Shown: piece after piece, positions 55,118-64,000 of the stretch | Layout of the letters: each line of letters opens with the position of its first letter | Numbering within the stretch: the stretch's first letter is position 1 | Assembly (NCBI GenBank): GCA_016946835.1 | Contig: JACVTC010000215.1 | Coordinates: forward strand, 60,001-124,000 | Source: Neocallimastix lanati (nom. inval.) | Taxonomy: Eukaryota; Neocallimastigomycota; Neocallimastigomycetes; Neocallimastigales; Neocallimastigaceae | Reading direction: 5' to 3' | Length of the DNA: 64,000 nucleotides | Translations under genes and position numbers: made by a program | Notes under the pieces: generated by a model | Database searches by the model: none | What the model saw: only the letters and a program-made list of their open reading frames with translations | What the model was told of the DNA's origin: nothing

Positions 55118-56190
55118 AAAATTTAAAGTGTTGCATTTCGGAAAATGTGACTTTTCAAAATAATTTAATTAATAATATATATAATAAATAATGTCAAATT
55201 AGGGTTACGAATTGTATTAACTTTATTACATATTTTTGAAGAAAACTTTTGTTTGAATAATCAAGTTTGTAATATTTATTACATTATAGTAATAATCCTT
55301 TAAAGAACTTACTTATTTAATTTATTTCTTCTAATTATTATCTAGAGTTATTATATTTTGATAATGTCTTAATTTATGATTTTAAATAAACCTTTTTTGT
55401 TCTAATTGTGAATATATATATTAAACAATAATAAACCTTTTTTTTTCTATATAAAAATATTCATGACAAAAATATAAAAATTTATTAATAAAAAAACTAA
55501 AATAATAGTAATAAAATAATATTTAATGATATTTAATTATAAAGATTTATTTCAATGTTCCTTTTAATAAAATTTATTATTTAATTGAAAACCTTACTTT
55601 AAATAATTAATATCATAATTTTTTTTAAAAAAATATTATGGATTTATTAAGAATAATTATAACTATTAAACATAATTTTTTTTTGTTTAATTATTTCTCT
55701 ATAATTTCTTAATTATTTATTATTTAGTTATTTATTATGTATAAATTTTGGTTTTTTATTATTTAATTACTTATTATGTATAAATTTTGGTTTTTTATTC
55801 TTATTTTTTTTTTTTATAATTATCAAGTGTTTAATATAAAAATATTATTTTTTAATGTTTAAAAAATGGGATATTTATTCAATCATATATTGTTTATATT
55901 TAATTAGTTATAATTTATTTTATAAATATTAAAAAATAAAATATATATATAATTATTTATTTTTTTTTATTTAATTATTTAGAATTAATAATTCAGTTTT
56001 TTTAGTTACAAAACAATTAAGAGAATATTTTATTTTTTTAATAGTAACACATTAATATTTATTAAAAATCTAAATCTGGTTATAATTTATATATATATAT
56101 ATATGTATTAAAAAAAACTATTTAATTTATGGCGTTAAATTGAAATTATAGGAGCCACATTGCGAAATGCAACACATTCAGAAAATTTAA
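55118..56190. mobile_element. Inverted-repeat element D, about 1.05 kb
   Basis: The left end GTGTTGCATTTCGG at 55128-55141 and the right end TGCGAAATGCAACAC at 56161-56175 are inverted repeats. Both carry a subterminal GTGRC/GCCAC motif (55148 and 56154 regions). AAAATTTAA flanks both sides (55118-55126 and 56182-56190) as a possible 9-bp target duplication; because it is all A/T it is weaker evidence than in element B. The terminus matches elements A-C. The interior is AT-rich with no transposase frame. Confidence 0.6.
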
Positions 56191-57880
56191 TATCGTATAT
56201 AAATTATCCCCATTCTGGATAAAAATAGTCCATATTTATTTTTGATTTTATAATAATAAGAATTTTATTATGTAAATACTTACAAGTATTAGATTTTGAA
56301 ATTAATATAATGACATAATAGAATTTATTTAGTATACTTATAATTTTTCATTTTTCATTCTATATAAACATTATTGCTATTTTGAATATCTTAATTGAAT
56401 TTGTTAGTTTAAGGAGGAAAATAAATCAATAAACTAACAAATTCAATTAACTCTGTTATTCGTAACTAAATTTTATATTAATGTATTTTTTTTAAAAAAG
56501 TTTTATTCATTCTTTTATCTTCTAATAGGTCAGAGGATTTAAGATTAAAATTAATTAAATAAAATTTAATAATATAGAATAAATTATAATTTATTTTTAA
56601 AATTTTTTTAGCATCTTATTTTTATGATTATTACTGTTAATATTCTTTTTTTTTATTTTTTTATTTTTTTATTTTTTTATTTTTTGTTTTAATACAAATT
56701 ATTTAAAGTATTATTTTAAATAACACCATTTTTATTATTTTATATGTATTTTTAAATTATATTCATCTCTGTAGAATTAATAAATAATATTTGTAATTTT
56801 AATACTATTAAATAGAAAATATGAGTAATGTAGTAAATTAAATTTAATATTAAATTATTAGTGTAGTTAATATATGGTGATAAATATTGAAAATATATTG
56901 GCTATTAATTTGATATTTAATAATCATTTTGTATTTAATAAATTTATTTTTTAGAGATTTATTTACAAAAAAAAAAAAAAAAAATATGTATAATTGATAT
57001 AAAAAGTAATAATATATACATATGTAATTTTGGATAATGAATGGTTTTTATCTATCCAATTTAGTAATACAAATAATGAAATTATTATAAGAAAAGAATT
57101 AATTAATAAATAAAATAATTATTATTTGTATAAAGTAGAAATAAAAGGGTAGAAGGTAAGATTTTTATTTTAAATTTATAAAATAATCTTTATTATAATA
57201 TTTTTATTAATTTGCTTTTTATTTTTTGAATGATAAAAGATTTTATTTTATTTTATTTTATTTTATTATTTTTTTTTTTTTTTTTTTTTAGATAATTAAT
57301 TAATGAAATAAAAGATAATTCTTAATTAACTAAATTTTGATTTATTAATATTAATTATATTTATTTATTTATTGAAATTTTTATATTCAGAAATAATTAA
57401 TTTTTTATTATTATTTTTTTATACTATAAATTGTGTTATTTTTTGTTATTTCTTTTAATAATAATAAAAATTAAAAAAAAAAAAAAAAATTTTAATAATA
57501 GCAATAAAAAAAAAAAAAAAAAAAGCAAACAAAAATAACAAATAGATATCGAGGAAATAATAATAACTATATATATATAATATTAATTATAATAATTAAA
57601 GCTATAAACTTTACTTAAAATTTTAGTAGAAGAAAAATTATAAATAATCCACAAAATTGTTATTTTAATTTTATTTAAAACAATTAAAATTCCAAAATCC
57701 AAATACATAAAATAATATAAAATCCTTTCTTGCTAGTTTACAATTTAAAATATATTTAATAGTGTTTAAAAGTAAGTATTATTAATAAAATTTATTTTTT
57801 ATCCAATTTGTTGAATTAATATCAAAAATAAAAAAATAATTTTTAAATCATTATAATAATAATAATAATAATAATAATAG

Positions 57881-57912
<32 letters not shown>

Positions 57913-58042
57913 CATATAAATATTAATAAATAATACATTTTATAAGATATTTAAATTGAATTATTTAATAAAATAAATAATTGTAAATTAATTTTTAAAA
58001 ATTAATATTATTATAAACAAGATTAAAATAGAGGGTTAAGAA
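56191..58042. other. AT-rich upstream region of the USP gene
   Basis: Apart from a perfect 21-bp-arm palindrome at 56391-56450, it contains homopolymers (56968-56984, 57276-57290, 57508-57524, 57882-57909), (TTTTA)n at 57239-57265 and no coding signal. Confidence 0.6.
56391..56450. repeat. Perfect inverted repeat, 21-bp arms, 18-bp loop
   Basis: The arm at 56391-56411 (TTAATTGAATTTGTTAGTTT plus A) is the exact reverse complement of 56430-56450. The loop contains AGGAGGAAAA. It could form a hairpin in DNA or RNA. No neighbouring gene explains it. Confidence 0.85.
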
Positions 58043-58550
58043 ATGTCTTTTTTAAAGTGGTTTACTGTAAATATCAAATTAAAAATATATTAAATATAAT
58101 TAAAAGTTAATATATAAATATTTACCTATATATATTATTATATTATAATAAAAAGGGCAGTAATGGTTCATCTAAAATTAGTCATAATGATATAAAATCA
58201 TTAGACGAGAGATATATTGGTTTTCATAATGTAAATATTAAAAATATAAAATTTTATATATTTTTTTTTTTACTGACCATTTTATAAATAGTTTCTAATT
58301 TCTATTTTTCATATATTTCTTTTGGTTTCTATATATATATATACTTAAAAAAAAAAAAAAAAAAAAAAAAATCTAGTTTGGAAATACGTGGTATAATTCT
58401 TTTTTTTTTTTTTTTTTTTTTTTTTTTGAGATAACAATAATATTTATTATAAAAAATAATAAAGAATATTGATATAATAAATTAGTGACAGTGAGAAGAC
58501 ATTATTTGTTTACTATATATTGTTTTTAATGATAATTTTCTTTTATTTTT

Positions 58551-58587
<37 letters not shown>

Positions 58588-59776
58588 TAAATATAATTAA
58601 TATGAAAATAGTTATTGTAATTCTATCTTACAAGCACTTTATCATTGTGAGCCATTCAGGGAATGTATTCAGTTTTATAAACCAAAAGATACTATTCCAT
58701 TTTTAATAGAAGATGAGAAATACAGAAGATTATTTTATAAATCAAAAACAACTTCATTTCCAAGTTCACCAAAAAAAAGTAAAATTTCAAAAAAAGCAAA
58801 TTCTCAACCAATTTCACCCATTTCGCTTAATGAAAATGGTTCCCTATCACCAAATTTAAATCCAGTATCACCAAATTTATCAAATACAAGTATATCGTCC
58901 TCCTCCATTAATGGTGTCAGATCAGGTAATGTTTCTGGTGTCGAACAAAAACCTCCTAAATTAAGCAAAAAAAGTAAAAAAGAAATTGAAACGGAAACTT
59001 TAAAGATTGTAAAAGAATTTGAAGCAGAAGAAAGTCTTCTATGGGAATTGAAATATGTATTCTTTCAAATAACATCAAATAAAAAAAAACAAGGTTCTGT
59101 GGTACCAAGACGTTTTATAGATGTTCTTCAGAAGAAAAATGGTAATATTTTTTTTTTTTTTTTTATTTTTTTTTTTATTTTTATAAATTACTCTAATAAT
59201 AATAACCCTTATTAAATAATAAATAATAAAAATAAAAATAAAAATAAAAATAAAAATAAATACAATTAACGAGAGTATAAATTAATTACATTATTTTCTA
59301 GAAATATTTAGAGGTACACAACATCAAGATGCGCAAGAATTTTTAAATTATTTATTGAATTCTATTTCTGAAAGTTTATCAAATTATCAAAATAAATTAT
59401 TAAAAAGATGGGATCAATTCATTGAAGAAGAAGATAATAAGAAAAAAGCGAAAGAAGCAAAAGAAATGAAAAAAAATTACTGTAAATATATTTTGAAATT
59501 ATTAAATAATTATGATAATATTTATATATATATTAAAAGAATAATGAATAAAATTTGATATAAATTTTGTAATAATGAAACAAAATATATGAAATATTTT
59601 ATTATTAATATATATATATATATATATGATTTTATATTAGTGTCACCACAACCAACACAACCAAAATCATTATTAAATATTGAAGAAATTCCAAAGAAAA
59701 GAACATATTCTACATGGATTCATGAACTTTTTGAGGGAATTCTTACAAATGAAATTAAATGTTTGAATTGTGAGAA

Positions 59777-59813
<37 letters not shown>

Positions 59814-60496
59814 ATTCTTCAAAATATTTCAATAATGATCAATTATATATAATGTAATATAAATTAAAAATTTATTACTTAAATATAATATATAGGTTAC
59901 CTGTAGGGATGAATCCTTTTTTGATTTATCCGTTGATGTAGAACATAATACTTCAATATCAGCTTGTTTAAAGAATTTTTCTTCTTCAGAAAGATTATGT
60001 CAAAAAAATAAATTTTATTGTGATACGTGCTGTGGATTACAAGAAGCAGAGAAAAGGTTTTTATTTATTTATATATTTATTTATAATATAATATATAAAA
60101 AAATTAAAAAAATTAACTTCTAAACAAATAATTAATTATTATTATTATTATTATTATTATTGGAAAAAGAATGAAAATAAAGCGTGCACCAAATATTTTA
60201 GCTCTTCATTTGAAAAGATTTAAATATGAAGAAAAATTAAATAGATATGTAAAATTACCATATAGAGTACTTTACCCAACGGAACTTCGTTTATCTAATA
60301 TGGTAAGCATTGAATTTAACTTAATAAATAATAAATATATTATATATTATTATTCTTAATGATATAAATAAATATTAAATTTTTTAATAAAATTTTTTAA
60401 ATAATAATAAATAGACAGACAAGGCTGAAAATCCGGATAGATTTTATAATTTAATTGCTGTGACAATTCATATTGGAAAGTAAGTAAAAATTATTA

Positions 60497-60539
<43 letters not shown>

Positions 60540-61289
60540 AAAATTATAATAATTATTAACCGAATTAATTAATAATATATATATATATTTATATAAATTA
60601 ATTTATTTTAAAAATAATTGTAGTGGTCCATATCATGGTCATTATGTTACAATAGTAAGAGGTAAAAACTCATGGCTTATGTGTGATGATGAAAATGTAG
60701 AGGTAAATAATTAATATATAATTTAATTTATATAAATATAAAAAAATAAATAAAAAAAAAAAAAAAAAAAATTAATTTCACAAATATTTTAATTATTTTG
60801 ATCATTATTAATATAATATATATTCATATTTAATTATATATATAATTATATATATATATATATAAATATATTTTCCCTTAATAGCCAATTGATGATTTAG
60901 TTCTTCAGTCCTATTTTGGTGATTTAAATAATTATAGATGTGGTTATATATTTTTTTATCAAGCAGATGATTTTAATGTAGATTCTATGATAACTATTAA
61001 AGATACAAGTAAATATAAGTATAGTAGTTCCAGTAAAGAAAGTTTAAATGATGAATCTACTATAGGACATTCAACAAGTACGACTAGTGCATTACCACCA
61101 AAACCAAATCATTTAACACCTCCTGCCTTAATCCTAAACGATAATTCATCAGTTCAATCAGTACAGTCAAATCAATCACTTCAATCCACTCAAGAGTTAG
61201 ATAGTTCTTTAAGTGAAATAGTTGATGGTGAATCTATTGATTTAACTGCACTAAATCTTACAGAAGAAGCTAGTGATAGTATAGCTTAA
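58043..61289 (+). CDS. USP12/USP46-type ubiquitin carboxyl-terminal hydrolase
   Basis: Eleven exons keep the frame: 58043-58066, 58156-58230, 58377-58390, 58612-59141, 59302-59481, 59641-59777, 59896-60056, 60170-60302, 60415-60479, 60624-60702 and 60885-61289, 600 residues. The catalytic Cys is residue 38 in [20 protein letters not shown]. The [12 protein letters not shown] motif is at the start of exon 5. Zinc-binding pairs are CLNC and CDTC. The His box is [12 protein letters not shown] and the acidic box [12 protein letters not shown]; the end of the core is CGYIFFY. Family members in yeasts (Ubp9/Ubp13, fission yeast Ubp9) and animals (USP12/46) work with WD40 activators and remove ubiquitin from endocytic and signalling proteins. 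An S/K-rich insert after the Cys box and an S/L-rich tail of about 100 residues are extra. Exon 3 is only 14 nt and encodes FGNTC. Confidence 0.93.
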
Positions 61290-61999
61290 ATTTATTAAAA
61301 GATTAAAAAAAAAAAAAAAAAAAAAGAAAAAAGTTTTTTTTTTTTTTTTTTTTTTATTATTATATCATTTAAATAAACCAATAAAAATAAATTAATTCCT
61401 ATATAATAGTTAATAACAAAATGTATTAATATTAAATATAATAAGTTAATAGACAATTAAAGAAAATAATAATAGTAATATCTTATATTATATTATATTT
61501 AAAAATTTATAAATATAGATATAAAAATTATAAATTTTTAAATATTATATAATATAATATAATATAAGGATATAATTTATTAAAGGCAATTTTAAATATT
61601 TAAACATTGTTTAACTTTACATAGGTTTAACAACATTATAGATAATATATAAAAAATGTACTATCTAATGACATATTACTAATATTAATTATTTCATAAA
61701 AAGAGAAAAAAAAAATTTTTTTTTTTTTTCTTGATTATTTATTATAAAAATAATAATGATAAATAATAAATTATAAGAAAAATTATATATATATAATTAG
61801 TACAATACATAGAATACATTAAATGTATATGTAGAGATAATCCTATGCCTATATGAATATAAATTAAATGCATTTATACTTTATTCCATTCATTAAAATA
61901 CGAAAAAAAAAAAAAATTACCTATAAATTACTTTTTTTAATAATAAAAAAAAAAGTTATAAAAAGAAGTAATAAAATAATAAAAATAATGTTAAAAATA

Positions 62000-62054
<55 letters not shown>

Positions 62055-62430
62055 ATTATATATAATTTTTTCAAAATTTCTAAATTGTAGTACAAAGAAT
62101 AAAATAAATCCCAAATAATACTTATAACTTTATTTAATGATTGCCAAAAAAAAAAAAAATTTTTTTTTTTTATTCTTCTTTTTCTTCTTCTTCTTTTTAT
62201 TTAAATATATATAAAATCTTATTTTATAAAAAAAAAAAAAAAAAAAATTATATTATATTATTTAGATATATTATATTATTTTAATTTCTTATGTCAATAA
62301 ATATTACTATAGATTTTGATCTAAAAAAAAAAAAATTATTAAATCTTAAATTATGTTAAAATTTTTCTTTCGTGTTAAGAGAGATAATGAAAATTTTTAA
62401 AACTTTATGTATATATTTAATTATATTCAT
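61290..62430. other. AT-rich region between the USP gene and the LINE fragment
   Basis: It holds a convergent A/T pair just after the stop codon (A run 61303-61324, T run 61335-61355) that may form the transcript end, further A/T runs (61706-61728, 62024-62053, 62145-62171), and no gene. Confidence 0.6.
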
Positions 62431-62432
62431 TT

Positions 62433-62495
62433 AAATCAGTTGTTTATAGTAGAGTAAAGGATTCATTAAAATCAGTTGTTTATTGTAGAGTAAAG
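62433..62495. repeat. 27-bp direct duplication at the LINE 5' break
   Basis: AAATCAGTTGTTTATAGTAG plus AGTAAAG at 62433-62459 recurs with one change at 62469-62495. The second copy runs straight into LINE coding sequence. Confidence 0.85.
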
Positions 62496-63960
62496 ATGCT
62501 ATTCCTAAAGTTTCTAGTTATATTTATCTTGGTATTCCTTTTTCTGATGATCTCTTACTAGAACACATTATATCTCACATGCATTTTAAAGTTAGAAAAT
62601 CCCTTCTTTCATTTACACGTTTCTTCTCAAATAAACTTATCCCTATTGCATACAAGAAAAAAGTTCTTCAATCTTTTGTTATTAGTAAAGTAATTTATTA
62701 TTCTCCTTTACTTGGTTCAAACAAATCTAGAACGGCCAGAATTCAAACATTAATTAATACTGGTCTATTTTGGTGTATCGGCTCCTTCTCTAAAAATGGT
62801 AAAACAAGTTCAGAAAACAATGACTATATTAAATATAATTCTACTATGAGTACTTATGCTTTATCTCGAGATCTAAGAATTCCTCCTATTGCTGGTATCT
62901 GCGCAGCCTTAACAGATTAAATCGTTTGTAAAATGGAGTAAGTCAAAGTGTATTATAAAGGATCTTATTAAATCTATTCCCAAAATGCCTTATTATTCCT
63001 GGACTAAAGAATCTAGAATACTGTATAAAAAAATCAAAAAATATAAATGTGAAAAATATGACGATATTTTAGAATGTTACTGGAAATCAGTTGCCAAATT
63101 TCAAGGTATTAAAGGTCAAAATTACGATTGTAATAAGTTCTCAAACAATAAAGCTATAATTATGCTTAGCTTAAAATATCCCCAATTCAACATAGGATTT
63201 TCGTGGATTATACGTTTACGCTGTGGTTATAAATACAATACTACTATTGCTATTAGAATGGGTAGAGTTTCAGAAGATTGTCCCAAGTCTTGCCCCTGTT
63301 GTGGCGAAGATAAACAATCTTTTGAACATTGGATTTTTAAATGCGATGCTCTTGCATCTTTTAAATGGAATTCTTTAAATTTCATCGATGATCTCTATGT
63401 TTTATTCCTTAGGAAGATTAGAGTGTTTAATCCTCTTTCTTCCTATGACTCTATTTCTAATTTTGAAGATTATATCCATCATTATATATACTTGTTCCTT
63501 CTTGGTGGGACTTTAGTTTTAAATGAGCTATATTTCGATAGTGGGGGAACAGAGACAATTAAATGAACTACTTTTCAAAGGTTCATCTGAGTCACCTGTT
63601 CCAAAAATTGTGGGCTTGGCGGAACTCTTAACAAGAGTAATACCTATCATAAGTAGTTCGTTTGAGCTATTATTTGATAGGTATTGCAAAATACCAAACT
63701 TATCCAAGAGCGTCGACGTCGTACTGATAGGGCATAATGATAATACATAATACAGGATCTTCATCTATTTCTACGAAGGATGAATCTCACCCTAGTAGTT
63801 CAATAAATGATGAATCTGGGGAGAGTTTAGTGAACACCACACTATTCTATTTTAAAGATGTTTACTTCTAGGTTTTATTTCTTTTTTTTTTTTTTTATTT
63901 GTTAGGAAGGGAAAAATTCCCACATAGTACAACTTGCCGAAATACAAAGTATTTTCGAGC
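62496..63960 (+). pseudogene. 5'-truncated LINE, C-terminal part of ORF2 and 3' UTR
   Basis: Plus-strand frames joined by two frameshifts (near 62917 and 63510) read YLGIPFSDDLLLEHIISHMH, KVRKSLLSFTRFFSNKLIPI, KKVLQSFVISKVIYYSPLLG, then KSFVKWSKSKCIIKDLIKSI. The zinc-finger region typical of the C-terminus of non-LTR reverse transcriptases follows at about 63285-63345 (CPCCGEDKQSFEHWIFKC, pattern CxxC...H...C). Further frames end at about 63750. The 3' part includes a GGGAAAAATTCCC palindrome (63909-63921) and ends in a T-rich stretch from 63961. The reverse transcriptase catalytic part is absent, so this copy is dead. The catalytic half may never have been copied, as is common for LINEs. The family cannot be named from this part. 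Confidence 0.8.
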
Positions 63961-64000
63961 TTTTTTATTTTTTTTTTTTTATTTTTTAAATTTTTTATTT

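Overview
The window is a very AT-rich eukaryotic nuclear segment: spliced genes with short GT-AG introns, long A/T homopolymers and microsatellites between and inside genes, and relics of retrotransposons and DNA transposons. A BAR-PH-GRAM-VASt membrane protein, an F-box/WD/UIM protein, a Pan1/intersectin-like endocytic scaffold, SWC4/DMAP1 and a bacterial-looking intronless metabolic gene all point to an early-diverging fungus. An anaerobic gut fungus (Neocallimastigomycota) is the best guess. This is an inference from composition and gene content; no rRNA or other phylogenetic marker is present.

Layout. 1-8.0 kb: a MITE-like element with 8-bp target duplications (1298-1840), a decayed Ty1/copia element on the minus strand (about 2.06-6.36 kb), a second relic of the same inverted-repeat family, and a LINE endonuclease fragment. 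8.8-28.9 kb is the gene-rich part: a YIPF6/Yip4-type Golgi protein (-), syntaxin-18/Ufe1 SNARE (+), SWC4/DMAP1 with a very long Q/A/N/S-rich N-terminus (+), an F-box/WD40/UIM protein (-), a second MITE-like element with a perfect 9-bp target duplication (26796-27286), and a carboxymuconolactone decarboxylase-cupin fusion of bacterial type (-). 29.8-35.1 kb is a repeat graveyard: an unidentified pseudogene, a thrice-repeated motif, and two divergently oriented copia fragments with complementary domain content, one ending in a recognisable polypurine tract and LTR start. 35.4-53.2 kb: SRP9 (-), a 17-exon EH-EH-coiled coil-proline-rich/WH2-SH3-DH-PH-C2 protein (+), and a LAM1/LAM3-type BAR-PH-GRAM-VASt-TM protein (-). 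53.7-54.2 kb: a tRNA-headed SINE with a 13-bp target duplication and a poly(T) tail. 55.1-56.2 kb: a third inverted-repeat element. 58.0-61.3 kb: a USP12/46-type deubiquitinase (+). 62.4-64 kb: the 3' end of a LINE with its C-terminal zinc-finger region.

The genes are not an operon or cluster. They are housekeeping functions: ER/Golgi trafficking (Yip4, Ufe1, SRP9), endocytosis (Pan1/intersectin-like), lipid transfer at contact sites (LAM), chromatin (SWC4) and the ubiquitin system (F-box protein, USP). For six multi-exon genes the exon joins were worked out by hand and keep the frame throughout; the LAM gene is resolved only to domain level.

The most interesting items are the SINE with intact Pol III boxes and a T tail, whose 3' end resembles that of the LINE in the same window; the family of inverted-repeat elements sharing a GCGTTTCGG-like terminus, two of them filled with private minisatellites; and the Pan1-intersectin composite.
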